Positions 39,558-52,657 of a DNA stretch of 64,000 bases are shown one piece after another. The notes below the pieces were generated by a model that did no database searches, was not told the DNA's origin, and saw nothing but the letters and a program-made list of their open reading frames with translations. Origin of the DNA: Rotaria macrura (Eukaryota > Rotifera > Eurotatoria > Philodinida > Philodinidae); the NCBI GenBank assembly GCA_900239685.1, contig OENT01000008.1, positions 392,100 to 456,099 on the forward strand, written 5' to 3'. Each line of letters begins with the position of its first letter. Position 1 is the stretch's first letter. The translations under genes were made by a program, and so were the position numbers.

Positions 39558-41336
39558 TCTTAGGTAATTCTTGAAAAGATGAACATAAGCAAACAAGTAG
39601 TATTCCAGTCATTGCACTCTATCAGCGTAAACACAAAATATACCAAACCTATTCGGAATCTATTAGTTCTAAAAAAAAGCTTAAGTTCGAAATCTTTAAG
39701 AATGCACGACATCATACTTTTGACGAAAGAAAACTCGGAAGAAAGAATCATTATTTATTTGTACGATCGAAGATGAAGGTGACGCCGTAGGCTGCATTCA
39801 AAGTACGCGGGTGGCATGTGGAAAGGCTTTTGCGTATGCCTACAGAAATTGAAATGAAAGAGGCACGTAAACAAATTCCTGTGAAAAACAGCAGAATCAA
39901 AATCGACAGAACGAAAAAAAATGGAAAAGGATAATTGAAGTGATTTGTGCAAGATGCTTTCGTTGCCTACCTGCTTTCTGTCTGTGTGGTTCTGCAGGGT
40001 TGTTTTTATAGGTATCCTTGTTTCTGTGGGTGACCATATCTGTGTAAAGATTATATGAGTGGATTTAGATGTAACAATGATTTGGGTGCAGTCTGGGTCC
40101 GTATGGGAATAATGGCCAAACCTACACCTACTCTCACATTCAACACTCACACCCGCACCCCTAGCAATTACCAGATCCAAGACTCACAGGTGTGAGTCAA
40201 ATTTAGCCTCACACCCAAAAATGTGTTTCTGCAGCTTTTTATACGGCATAAATGTAATGACGAAGGGACATATTTGTACGTACATTGCTGACACTTTCAG
40301 AAGTATTCAGTGGCGTTCTCTACCAAACTCAACATCAAAATGTTTTATGTCTATGACAGTGTTTCCAGAAGTTGTAATGCAGAAAAATCTTTCGATTGTT
40401 AACCGACGTGGAATACTTTTTCATTCAGCTGCATTGGTAGACTTCATAGTTTTCCTATTAATGACAGCCTTATTTTGGAACGAATGTTTGAAAACAGCGT
40501 CTATTCATTCGTCGGCGATCGTTCGGGCTGTCACTCCCGACTAGTCGCTCCAGGTCTCAATTCATTTTACTAATCTACTTCTGATTTTTGGAACACACTA
40601 TTACATTCAGTTTGAACTCTTGGCACCAAATTATTTGAGTTAGTTAACATGCAGACTAAAAAAACCTCACTCTTCTTGTGGGGCAGATAGATTCAAATAA
40701 ATTTTCTTTGTGGAATAAACGCTACGGATAATTGCGTTTTAGCACATCAAACCGTCCATTACTATACATGAGACCTATTTACATATTTAACTATTATAGA
40801 TATCTTGGCCGTAAACGTATTCTTTCAGAAGAAACAGTTATTAAAGCTCAATAAATGTCACTAGAATTATTTATATTAGTGATACTCATTTATTACAGAT
40901 TATGATCTCCACCTCGATTTCTCCTCAGCGAACTGTTCCCCGGGGAGTATGATCAGATTAGCAAATTTTACTACTCCTTACCATTGCTAAATTAGTAATA
41001 GAAACTCATCATCATTTCTGCTTTTCACCCCCAATAACATTCAGTCAAATTTTTTCCAAAAAACAAATTACTAACGGTAGTAGTAAAAAGAGTAAAAAAT
41101 GACCTCAGATTCCTATTCCTCATGATTGATTATCTTCGGGAAAGATTATTAGGTAGTTTGGTCAGTTAGTTTCTATTGGATAAACTGAGTCGTTCACTGA
41201 TTGTCTTGAACAAACTCACTGATTTAAGGTATTTTATTCGCGTATTTAACTCCCATACAACCCTCTCTTTCACGAAAGAGTATTAATATTTCAAAAAAGA
41301 CAGTCATATTTACATTCAGGGCGAAAAAGAACTTAA
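39558..41336. other. Intergenic with a CACACCC-rich patch, no gene recognised
   Basis: Around 40130-40215 the sequence is rich in CTCACACCC-type motifs, including a small hairpin where GGTGTGAG (about 40190) pairs with CTCACACC (about 40209). A 141-codon open frame at 39755-40180 (-) and a 107-codon frame at 40221-40544 (+) have no recognisable domain; I do not call them genes. Confidence 0.4.
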
Positions 41337-41518
41337 CCATGTCATACGAACCGATCCAGAATCGTCGATTAATTTCGGTTATATTTGTAACCGATGGTTG
41401 ACAGCAGTTATTTCCTTTGTTCTCTAGGTTTTACAGCGTAAAAACAGATGGTTAACCGTCGGTCATAAAAATGACCGAAATTAGTTCACGGTTTTCGATC
41501 GGTTCATATGACATATGG
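41337..41518. mobile_element. 182-bp foldback MITE
   Basis: The left half, starting CCATGTCATACGAACCGATC, is mirrored by the right half, which inverted reads CCATATGTCATATGAACCGA. The match continues through TAATTTCGGT and ACCGATGGTT/ACCGACGGTT, giving arms of about 65 bp and a loop of about 45 bp. There is no ORF. Flanking TA could be a target duplication but is not conclusive. Confidence 0.78.
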
Positions 41519-42034
41519 GTATAATCAAGTTTCTCGAAAAACTAGAAAAATGTTTTTAACAGTTTTTTTTAAAAGAATGGTTAAAAAATTAATATCGAAA
41601 AAATCCGACTTCAGATTCGGATTCCTAGGTATCGATTACCTAGAGCAAAGCTTTATCCGAATACGGAAAAGACGAAAAATAGATAAGCCCGCTTCTCATT
41701 GGATGGACAGAAAGATAAAGTTTATGCTTTTTCTAACCACCGTAAAACCCTTTCTTTCAGAAAACGAAATAATGGTACCACAGTCAATATGGAGAGCAAC
41801 GGAAATTGGTGTGCATACTCTGCTGCTTCATCTGATGAGGATGATGATAGTTAACAAATGGTGGGGAATTATTCTATACAACTTTATAGTGTTCTTATAT
41901 TTTTTATTATTTTATTTTCGTCTTTTGCTGATATGGATTTGTTTTTTTGGAGTGAATGGATTGCTTGCTGCTTCTTTGTATATTCTGCGCCCATTTTTCG
42001 AATAAATGAAATAAATAAGTTACAAATAAACATG
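41519..42034. other. Spacer with an unassigned 165-codon open frame
   Basis: An open frame at 41508-42005 (+) predicts a basic N-terminus and a hydrophobic C-terminal half. It starts inside the foldback MITE, overlaps another open frame, and matches no family I know, so a real gene is unlikely. Confidence 0.35.
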
Positions 42035-42131
42035 GATCTTGTTAGGCATGCAGCGAACCCGAACTTTTGTATAGGGTTCGGTCAGCGAACCCTATACAAA
42101 AGTTCGGTTTCGTTGCATGCCTAGATCTTTT
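42035..42131. mobile_element. 81-bp hairpin MITE, hAT-type duplication
   Basis: The element occupies 42043-42123: two 38-bp arms (42043-42080 and 42086-42123) match at 36 of 38 positions and are separated by only five bases (GTCAG). The ends are TAGGCATGCA. The flanking 8-mers GATCTTGT (42035-42042) and GATCTTTT (42124-42131) differ at one base, consistent with an 8-bp hAT-like target duplication. The interior is the paired GAACTTTTGTATAGGGTTCG. It is essentially all inverted repeat, with no unique interior. Confidence 0.85.
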
Positions 42132-43555
42132 CAAAGTGTCAGTACAATAGACTCAATAATACAATGGGAGCTATATATAGTTACGTTGAAAAGTTTCTTG
42201 CCATCCCGAATGTTGAAATCACCTGACGGAGCGAAAATTCTAAGGGAAACTCTGATGCTATCATAAAAACAGCTCGTTGTATTCGTTGTTGACTCGATTG
42301 GCAAACAAGTCGTGCTTTTTTCCACTTGCGTGATTACCAACTTGGACTATTGATTGGCTTGTTGCTAAATCAAGAAAATTCACTCTCATTCCTTCAGTTG
42401 TTAATAAACAACAAAGCGATCAAAGTCGATTGATTAAATGACTTTGACAGATATTTTTTATAATAAGAAGAAAGAGTACACTTTTTTTTAATTTGATTGA
42501 AAAATATTTAGAAAAAATGGTGCGCTTGAGAGTTTCGCTGTAACCAATCCGCATACAGTCACATCGACATTTCTTCAGCATATAGTCCTATCCGTCATTA
42601 GTTGCATTTCAACTGACTGAATCCCCGTGCGAGATGAAAAATCTAAAATGAACAGTTACGACTATTGAAAAGTGTCTAGACCAGTCATATTCATTCTATA
42701 TAGCATCTGAAAAACATAAAAAGAAATTCAGAAAGCTTAATTTTGCTTCTGAACGTCAATTATCATGAATGTGAGAAGGAAAAAATATCTTCGTTTTGCA
42801 AAACAGTCTCTTGTATTCCTTGACGTAACGAGCTGAAAATAAAAGAGATAGGAACATGAATGATATGAAAAAAGATTCTAGCAACTACATTTCCTTCTCA
42901 CCCGTATATTCACATAAATTATCGACAAAGCTCGAGAACGTCGTCAAATAGATGAAAACTTCATATATTTTCTCGATACGTGATGTATGTACTATTTGTC
43001 AGATACTTGCCCTATCTAAAGACCTTGCTTTGATTAAAATTTTTACTCTAGGATTTTCTCCCACAAAGGGAGTATTGGGATGTGAGCTTTGGCTGAAAAA
43101 AAGCTCCCCCTTCAAACCATCACCCAGTTTTTCACAGTCATTTTTTATGTACACAACCGCACGATCCCATCCTCAGCGTGAAGTAGTAGCCGAAGAAATT
43201 AAACACTCATTCACAGTCGAAACTAAAACCTAATAGGTACTCGGAGCAGAAAGTGACGGAGTTTTGAGATAAACGGTACCTGCACCAAATGAGTATCATG
43301 GCATTTAAGAAAAATAAAGTCTCAAACTATCCTTCTATACTTTCATCGTACCTAGCATCTTCTTCACACAAATGCACTTTGATTTTCAAAACGAAGGGGA
43401 TAAGATATGAACGGTTAAACAAAGACCATAGGCATCTGTTGGTTGTTTTGCATTGAGTCTCACATTTCATTATATAGAATCTCGAAGCAAAGTACCAATT
43501 TATTTTCGTTGGAAATATATAATAATTTTCGAAGAAATTGTGTACTTATTCATGC
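42132..43555. other. Intergenic, no gene recognised
   Basis: AT-rich DNA. A 93-codon open frame at 42952-43233 (+) shows no motif. Around 43075-43115 there is an imperfect inverted GGGATGTGAGCTTTGGC/AAAGCTCCCCC patch of unknown meaning. Confidence 0.4.
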
Positions 43556-44345
43556 CTACAATATTGTACAGGTTCTTATTTCCTCATTAGTAGCATTCAG
43601 TATCGTTGTTATTTGATCAGCAATATCCAAAAGTATTCTGGATGATGTAAAATTATTATGTCTATAGTGGCTGCATGTACGTCGATGTTTATCTAATTCG
43701 TTACGTATAGTACGCCTGTAATTGGCGAGACAATTTCAACAGAATTAATGTGTGCACGGCATGCTACATGTCATGGAAGGACAGCCACCGTTCTTGACTA
43801 TTTTTTTATGGCATTGTGGGCATTTTTTCACATGTTCTGTAATTCAGTCTGCTGATTCAGTGTAAACATGTTGCTCTTTATCGTAATCCTCATATGTCAT
43901 TTTCGTGTGCCATATGACTCCGTGAAATGAACAGGTTGATCTATTAAACTTGATGAAAATCACTTTGTGACAACGAGCTGGGCCAGGATCCTGAAACTGA
44001 TCTGAGTTGCAATCTGCATGAGCACATACAACGAATTCAGGTATTTGTTACCGATATTATAGGGTTAATCAATGATCATATTTATCAAACAATGTCTTTG
44101 AATCACAATCTTCGAGAATACAACGAATTTCTTGATAACTTAGTTCTTTGCTACATCCTGGTTCTGGACATTTCACATTAACTTAAGATACATTTGCTAA
44201 TGAAAATTTTGTGCATGTGTAAACGCATTCGTTGCACACTCTACGTCGGACATGCTGCTAATCGTCACAATAGCGCTCAGAATATTGATCGATAGTTCGA
44301 TCTTGTAGACAAACAAAACATTCGTACGTTAGCACTTGATGAATT
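43556..44345 (-). pseudogene. RBR-type (RING-IBR-RING) E3 ubiquitin ligase, broken
   Basis: After a tacgctag acceptor the frame runs through a RING1-like block (LTYECFVCLQDR, RRRVCNEC), then VKCPEPGCSKELSYQEIRC, an IBR-like Cys/His region (FVVCAHADCNS, GPARCHKVIF, TCSFHGVIWH) and RING2 (HVKKCPQCHKKIVKNGGCPS, MTCSMPCTH), ending in NYRRTIRNELDKHRRTCSHY. Active RBR enzymes pass ubiquitin through a RING2 cysteine. The frame holds at least eight stops; those in the FC-stop-NC motif and in AD-stop-IT fall where family members have Trp, and the stop in DH-stop-LT probably does too. Two of the stops lie just before the IBR region. No functional product is expected. An in-frame poly-Asn (AAT) tract lies just upstream (44442-44498) and may have belonged to the first exon. 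Confidence 0.87.
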
Positions 44346-44439
44346 CTAGCGTAATAAAAAAGAAACAGATGTTGAAATAATTCGAAAATAAATAAATCTT
44401 TTCCAGGACTCGTGACAGTAGTAGCTGATTCAGCTTTCC

Positions 44440-44441
<2 letters not shown>

Positions 44442-44498
<57 letters not shown>
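44442..44498. repeat. (ATT)n / (AAT)n microsatellite, about 19 units
   Basis: Uninterrupted trinucleotide repeat. Read on the - strand as AAT it would encode poly-Asn in frame with residues leading toward the RBR pseudogene exon, but no ATG is in frame before it. Confidence 0.97.
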
Positions 44499-44499
<1 letters not shown>

Positions 44500-47400
44500 A
44501 ATTGATTTTTTCCAATTAGATATTATTGCAGATCAGAGTTAATCAACAATCGAGTTCAAAAATCGAACTGACCACTCTCAAATTTATCCAATAGGTGATC
44601 TGCCGATTTTTGATAGATGACTTCATATGAGATAAGCAGTATGTAATCTAGTCAAACTTCAACAATATCTTATTAAACGTATAATCAGAGATAAAAGAGG
44701 ACAGAGAACGTTAAGTAAGACACTTATAAAGACTGATTGACCCGTTACTGGCCGATATACTGGAGACTAATCGGTAATGAAGATCAGAACAAAGAACTGA
44801 TTCTCAACAAAATTTGAGTGATTTGCTAAGGACAGAGAAAAAGAAAGAATTATTTAAGTTTCATTAGTCATAATTCCGGTCTGCTTGTGTCAATCTGGTA
44901 AATTCATCAATTTAGAGTAGTTTGAAAAGTAAAAAGAGACATTATAGTACAAAATCAGAGATAACGTATTGTGAAGAAAGTAGATCCACGTATTTTCATC
45001 ATTCACTGTAAAATACGTATCTTCTTCTTCGAGAAAGATCCACGTAGTAGGAAAACGAGATAGTTATAATATCTGTTTACTGTCGAGCTATATTTTTAGT
45101 GTCTTGCTTTGAGCTATAGCTTCCTCTTCACTAATATTGTCCGGTTCAATACAAAGTGCCTTAATGAATTAGAAGCGTAATAAATCATCGTATCCACCTG
45201 TGTTCATTACTACAGTGCGGATCACACAAACAGAGCAAGGACTTTTCGGCACATCAATAGTAGACCTTTGTTCATGAATCAAATGAAAGCGTGTGGAGAA
45301 TCGAGGGACAGTTTTACAGCTCTAGACACGACATAGAACTTGAAAAACTTGCTCATAATCATAATAGATGAAGTAGAAAAAGAAATAGCCATGAAAAATA
45401 TTGCAAATGTATCTGTTCCCAATCTGAACACAAAAATCAATAGACACTAAATTTTTGAAATGAAAATTTCAACAAGGACTCGGGTGAAAGACGCATTTCT
45501 CATTTGAAAATATCAACACAGCTTGGAAAATGGCAAGAATGGCAGCCCCTACTATCCAATATTTAAAAAACCTGTTAACATGAAAAAGTTTTTCCAACAT
45601 GACCTGGTCTGTGGGCTTTCGAAAAGATAGATCGGGGGATGTGATGAGTTTTGATCATCCTGTTATTCATCCATCTGAATTCATGTCTACACCCACATGT
45701 TATCAAATGTAGATCGTTGGGAATTGTTTGGGATTAATTTCCTTTTCAAATAGAAGAAAAAACAATGAAAAAGTGACATTGCTTAGTACTCACCTCTTTT
45801 AATTAATTTTCTTTTTAACAATTGGGATTGGTTCTATGTTAGAAATCCGTCGGCTATGCTGTACGTACCAAGCAAGTAGATGAGCGAGTTCAGCTATCTA
45901 TCAATTGAAAAACGGCGAATTTTTTGTAAGTCAATCGTGATTTAGATAGGATACGTTTTGATTGGAAATATTATTTCACTTGTTCAACTCATCCAACAAA
46001 GTGAGAGTCTTTTCCGAAGTCCTTATCGCTTCAATAAGAAAACCTTTGTTTAAATATCATACAGACTGTTCGGCATTATTCACTGCCCCACGATATAGTT
46101 GAACGTATGACCAACGTTCTAGATTCCAAAAATATGTTTATTTGTTGATTGTCGAAACTGCTTCTCTCGATAGGTTCGTAGACGATCCATCTAAGTATGA
46201 CACGAGTAAATCAATAAGACAATAGAGACGTTCACAATAGTAGCCAAAAATAGATGACGTTAATTCTATTAAATTAGTAACAACTTTTAATAAAACATTG
46301 ATCATCAATACCTATCTCATTTTGAGTACGGAGTCGATCTATAGTATCATGCGCCTCAGTTGCTGCCGATTGACTATCTCAAAAGCCTGTATCTAATATA
46401 TCAAGATCCGTCGCTATAGACGTTATTGATATAAATAAATGCAAAATATTGATAAGAAAACGGTGTCGTAAAATAAAAAGTTTTCAAATGAAATTCGAGC
46501 TGTTAAAGAAAGATGAAAATATTCTTTATTACTCTGTTCAGTTCAACGCTACCATGACACTTGTGCCACAAGTATATTAATTTTCTTGTTCTTTTTATTT
46601 TTGTTGTCATTTTTTCCAACTACAAGTTTCATCAGCGTCACAAAGAATTTCGGATTTTTCCAACATGATCAAAAGTGAAATAAGAATTCCGTAAAAAAAA
46701 ATAAACAATGTTATGGATTCGCTTCAATGAAAATGTGAACAGAGTTGCATTTAGAAGTAGCACAGATCATTCAAAATATAGATTTGAACGACCTTTCCAC
46801 GATAGAAAAAAGTGATTGTTTTCATCAAAACTGGGAATAATTTTAAAAAGGATGTTTAGGAATATTACTCTAGACTAGCACCTACATGCACGCTTTTTAA
46901 TAGTAGGAGTTAGGAGTATCCTTTTTACTTCTTACAGCGTTTATTGATCACAGTTTTGTTTGGTCAATGACTTATCATAAAGACAAAGAAAACATTTTTG
47001 TGATTTTTATTCGATGTGATTTTTTCTCTATGGATGTGAGCAGATACAAATTATTTTTTCTTCAGAAAATAATCTATTATTTCACCATGTCGCAGAGATT
47101 GATTGTACTTTTTATTTGGTTCATTCAATACTGGTAGAAGAAAGTCAAGTGTGATCTGCAATGTTATTCCAATATTTTTCTCAAGGATTATCAATGTGTA
47201 CCATGAACTTACTACATAGTGCTACATTTTCACTCAGTGGTACTACCAAATCCAACAGTTCTTGTTTTCGAGATAAGACTCGCTGCCGAGAATTTACCAA
47301 CTAAATAACTATTGTGTCATAGGAAATGTCACCCTCAGTGTTTTTGAAATAAATCAGCCGAATTGAGGCGTTAACATTGATCTATTTTTTCAAAAGACAG

Positions 47401-48875
47401 CGCGTGCAATTCTCTAGAAAATCTCACGAAAAGAGCTCTTCCAAAAAATAGCAATGGAATGATGTTCGATCGAACCTAAAATCCTACACTTTCAAATGAG
47501 TACTTTTAGTAAATCGATTCTCTAGCTTATTATAAACAGACCGATACGAAATCCAATTCCATCTGAATTCTTTTCTTTTTTGTGTGGTACTCTTCCTAGC
47601 AGTACTTGCAAGAAGATATTGAGATAAGATTGCGAGGTTTCAGCCCTAAAGTTTCTGCAAAAAAAAACGCGTTTGAATCATCAATGGTTGTTGTCATACA
47701 TCTCAAGCAGTACAAAAGAAAACAGTTTACAACATTCTGCGTTTAGTGATATGATAGAGAAAGCGTTTTCCTTCAACTTAGTAATAAATATTGATATGTT
47801 ATCATTTTCTATTTATAATAAAAAGATTTAAATGCCGATGACACTTAACGAAGGATGCTCGGGTCGTGCTCACAAGAAAACAAAGAACAGGTTTTTTCGA
47901 GTAGATGTAGAATATTATCAGAAAAAGACTTCGAAAATCGATAGAGCTTTTCATGGACTACAGATTAGTCCATGCTGTTTCTTTATATCGGGTCAAATGG
48001 GCGGTGCAAAATCTTTAATATGCAAACGAGTCGATTTGGAGAGTGTTTGTTTTAAGGCATTGCTATGTTGCCTCTGATATAATTTTGTAGTTATTCATTC
48101 GAACAGCTCTTTTCTTAAGGGTTTATAGAGAGTTTCGAGAAACACCTAAGTTGATAGATAGTCACCGTGTAAATAGAAAAAGCGTGGGTTTTTGCTTACA
48201 ATCAGAAAGAAAATACGTTGATACTACAGATAATGTGAAATCTCGTAGATCAATGTACATCAGCGTATGTCAGAACTATCTTGTGAAACTTGTCAGTTAT
48301 TTGTAATCTTCTATCAGTCTGTCTTATGATCAATTAGACGAGATCCAATCCGCTTAAGTCCCTTTGAGAATAAAACAAAATTCTTCACTGTAATCCTCGG
48401 TCGAAGTATAGGTAAAGTACAAGCACCATGCTAAGGCTTCGTTATCGAATGGATTTAGATAACCTGTGATCTGGCTGATATACCACAGCACTAGCTCACA
48501 TTTGATTTGAAGTAGCTAAGAGGTTACCAAGAATAGTTATGGTTTAGCCATGAAAAGGATGCTAAGCAAAGGAATTTTTGCTTTTCCCATCTCGGAAATA
48601 TGACTGCACATGATCTTGTAAATAAACGAGAAAATATGCATGCGCTTTGTTTTTTGTGTCTTGAAAAGAGAAAATAAAGTCGATTAAATATCTTTATTCA
48701 AACAGGATGGGGATCAGAAAAGGATTATATGAGAGTACGTGATCTCTATGAGGAGAAGGAATTTTCGAATAGAGATTAAAAATAATGTTAAACTTTACAA
48801 GCTGAATTATTAATATTGAAACTACAGGGTGTGTGTTTTTTTGTCTCGTTTTAATGATCAGTAGACGAGTATTCA
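44499..48875. other. Intergenic, no gene recognised
   Basis: More than 4 kb of AT-rich DNA. One exon-like stretch on the - strand (about 46330-46435) has an AG acceptor, about 34 codons with one stop, and a GT donor; its identity is unknown. A + strand open frame of 81 codons at 47832-48077 has no recognised motif. Confidence 0.4.
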
Positions 48876-49889
48876 TCATGTCGGAACACATCGATAGTAG
48901 GTTGTGCCATTCGATGGAATTTTAATAGGATCAGCATACGTGTATGTGACTTTAGTCGCTCGAAAATTATACCGTTTGTAATATTTCGAGGTCAAGAATG
49001 CCGGAGCAGTACCTGATCTTGGCACTTGAGTGTAAGAGTTGTAACGCAGAAGAGCATAGTTTCTACCTATGACAAGATTGAATACAGTAACTGTGCCATC
49101 CATTTGAACCGGTTTAGCACCAAGAGATAGGTTTGGCTTATCAGATCTACTGACTTTCAAGCGGACTGGAACAGTTGCCTTCTGATTATCTGTTATGCCG
49201 ACAATAGCATAGCCATAGTCGATATTATATGGAAAACAACCACCTTCAATTGTGCTTTTGTCGCACAATTTCCGTGTTTTGATCATATCATTTGTACTGA
49301 GTGCTCGTTTGAGTAGATTTAGTTCATATAAACTGTAGAACAAGAGTATATCTTTTGGGTTGTACGAAGAATTTGATTCAAAGTAGTTGATGCCTACAGC
49401 AGGCATGATATGATCGTAATCTGAATCGTTCGAAGCATCGTTCACGTAGGCAGCGACAATACAAGGATGTCCTTGAATCAGATGTTTCTTGAGCCAAGCA
49501 GAATATTGTTCATATTGAGGATCTGCTTGACTAGCCGATGGCCACTGTTCATAATCAAAGAGTAACTTAGTAATAGTGGATTTATCGTTGCCAGCACTCG
49601 TTATCAAGAGTTCTCCATTGTTGATCGAGCGACTCATTTGCTGTGAAATCCAGCAGCCATAGTAGAGACCTGTTGTAAATATAGAAAAAGTATTCATTAG
49701 AAGAACGTCTTGGAATCGTGAGACGAAGAATTAACCGATTGATTGAAGTGACGTCTCGCCACAATAACCATGCCCGTTTTCCCATTGTAGTCTTGGTGGA
49801 ATATCGAGCATGACGATTTTTGTCGTATTAGTTTTGGTTATCTCGAGAAACGACAGTACACAAAAAATCTGGATTAATCTTCGCAACAT
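48876..49889 (-). CDS. Secreted C39-like (papain-fold) cysteine peptidase, two exons
   Basis: Exon 1 is 49736-49889 and exon 2 is 48876-49669; the 66-bp intron splits a Gly codon. The product is about 315 residues. The first about 20 residues (MLRRLIQIFCVLSFLEITKT) form a signal peptide, so export is expected. The mature N-terminus carries WENGHGYCGETSLQSIGLYYG, where Cys43 sits like the nucleophile of peptidase C39-like proteins, and YDHIMPAVGINY, where His138 would be the base. The remaining 170 residues look beta-rich (PVRLKVSRSD, MDGTVTVFNLVIGRNYALLRY) and may be a separate substrate-binding domain. The family call rests on the Cys and His blocks. Substrate unknown. A second start at 49697 would skip the signal and the catalytic Cys, so the two-exon model is preferred. 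Confidence 0.75.
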
Positions 49890-52657
49890 ATTGTTTTCGT
49901 TCTTGTGAGTAGAGCACGAAGTGCAAATCGTTAAGAACTATGCACGACTATTCACTTTCCTTTCCTTAGCAGAATGTATCAAAGTTTGCAGAGATCAGAA
50001 CTTTTAAATTCTGAAAAATAAAATTGTCATGCTTTTCGTTAATGGAGAAAAACAAATCGATAAGAACAATAAACAAATAAACCTTCAGATGCGCGCACTC
50101 TTTCATCATCGGAAAAGAAAAATGTGGATTTCAACAACAAACATGAATAAGTAAAAAATGACTTCTTTTAATATTTCAATCGTATTGAAAGAGTAAATTG
50201 TGTTTTAATATCATGACCAGCATCGCCATAAATCTCTCCTTAATAGCTATAGAAATATGAAGAATGTGAATTTCTCTCGAATTTACTTCTGTAATCAATA
50301 AGTAAATTTCGTCAACAATGTGTATCATCATGCATAACACTTTGTTCTACTGATCAACTTGTAAAATAGGGTCGATGTCAGAAATAGCAGATGTTTCGAA
50401 TGCTTTACTTCAGCTTGGTATATCTGCCATTATCAGCAATGATTTCAAGTGCTGAACTTCACTTCGTTCTTGATATAATCCTATTTTATTCAACAAATAT
50501 CTATGCCTCACTCAGACTCATAAGCATATTCACACTAGCTATTTCTTCCATAGACTCATAAAAGTAATGTCATAGCAACATTCTCCTTGATCTACATAGT
50601 GACAATCCGTAGTTGATATGCGAAATCATTACTCATACTCGATCAATTTTTTTTATTTGTAAATTATATTGAAAATAAGATTATTGGAATGATGACTTTC
50701 GAAAGGTGCCACTCTCAACTGAAGAGTGGAAGAGCAGCAAGCAACGGTTTATAAAATAAACTGCATTCGTTTGGTTGTGTTTCTATGTTTATTTGCGCGT
50801 GCTTATTCATGTTTTCTCATATTTATGACGCTTGATAGGTTTAATCAAAATTAAACTGGATCGAGAAATCCGAACTTAGAATCAGTTTCTCGAAATTTAT
50901 CCCGGGGTCTGTTCATTAAAAAAGTTCTTTTAAAGGAGAAACTAAATTCAGCTGATAGGAAGCATCTTCTGCTTCACAACCATTGCCTGAGACAATCTGT
51001 GGGCTTATGAAAAATCTCGGAATTGTTTTTGTTAAGAAACCCCCTGTGGTTCTTGAGATATTTTGAATGAAAATGGTTAATGAGAGCTCGGAAGCACCAA
51101 TGCGAGTGTGGATCAGAGATCTAACGCTCACCGAGTTTCCCTACCTCGTCTTACACCCGGAGCGAGTACGAGTTAATGTTTAGGCGAGCCTACTTGCTAT
51201 GTCATTTTTGGTGGATAAATGGTATCTTTCTAAAGACGCCTCTCCGATTTCTGGTAGGTATTTTACAAAGCGTTTCTATTAGTAAAGTTTAACTAATTGG
51301 TGTAATTAGTGAGTATATATCAATGTATATTTATCTAATCGACCTAGCCGAGTAATTTTATTCGTACAAATCCAATTTGAGTTTAGCAATGCACATTGGC
51401 TATATCATAATACTTGAATAATTTAGTGCATCGATTCAATTATATCTATCACTTTTTATGTTGGACAAACTCGTTTCCTTCTCTTGGGAATGCAATCGAT
51501 GTTTCACATGAAACTTTTGGAAAATCTCTCATTGGTCATCGTACTTCAGGTAGTGCTTGCCGAATGTTCCGTAAAAAGATCTATGCTTTGCTCATACAGA
51601 AAAGGAAAGTTCAATGAACAATTCAAAATACGAAGAAACATTGTGGGTTAATCGAATCCATTTGAGTTTGAAACTAGAATTAACGACAAAGGTGTTGTGA
51701 AATCAAAATAAGATAATTTTGTCTCTTGTAAAAGTTGCATGGTCACAAACAACTTTAAAAATGTTGTTGTTGATTACTGCTTTCATCTCTAATTATGTAT
51801 GATCGATCAAACTAAACCAAGAAGAACACAACATAGTGAAAAAATTCTTGCAGATTGGGTCCTTGTCAGCAGAAGACCGAAAAATATCGTTTTGTGATAG
51901 ATACCAGGTAACTCGGCTTTTTAGCTCAGTTGCAGATCTCTTCTGCAGATGTTTCGGTTTCGTTTTAATTCAACCACAATCACACTTTGTATATGATACA
52001 AGAAAGACAGTGGAGCACCTTAAATTTATGCTAAACATGAGATTTTGCACGTGTATTTTCTTTTTATTATTGAGACAGATCATTGCATAATCACATCGAT
52101 AAATGAATTCCGTTGAATTAGATAGAAATTTGACGAGACTCTCCTTTCTCATTCCTCTCAATGGAATTGTGCGATGATTAAGAAAATAAACGATACAATA
52201 GAACATTTTTTCAACAACTATATCGAGATTTCACAAGTATTTATTTCTTTGTCTAGGTTGAAAAATTTTCAATATTGTAGTTATCTCCAAGGATGGATTA
52301 CTTCTGCTTTTGTTTTGTTACACTGTCTATTGACTTTTATTATTCTTAACAATGCAATCATTTTTATATCCTTGAATCGAGAGTTGTTGACTGTTGACAA
52401 TGACAAAAGAGATGAATACGAATCACAAACTCATACTTGTATCCACGTTTACATAGGAAGCATCTTATCGAACTTTTCTTATACTGATACTTATTTTAAA
52501 TTAAATCAACTGCTATATCAAAAATAGATCTTCATTTGCCTTGATAATATGGTTCCTCGAAGATTATGAGCCGTTGTTGAAGCTTAGATGTTTCTACGTG
52601 TGATGCGCGGCTTAACTAAATTTCGAATCGAATATTGGAAAGTTTGGACGAGCTCTA
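49890..52657. other. Intergenic, no gene recognised
   Basis: Contains the upstream region of the C39-like peptidase gene. Open frames at 50916-51131 (-), 51414-51617 (+), 51836-52090 (+), 51970-52206 (-) and 52174-52527 (+) are short, partly overlapping and unrecognised. Confidence 0.4.

Noticed and set aside
39755..40180. 141-codon open frame on the - strand
   Set aside because: Its N-terminal part is derived from the CACACCC-rich patch, and no domain is recognisable.
41508..42005. 165-codon open frame as a gene
   Set aside because: It begins inside a foldback MITE, overlaps another open frame and has no family motif.
46330..46435. Possible SNARE-like exon on the - strand
   Set aside because: A short heptad-like stretch (EAHDTIDRLRTQNEI) with splice-like borders and one stop is too little; the similarity to Golgi SNAREs was not convincing and no partner exons were found.
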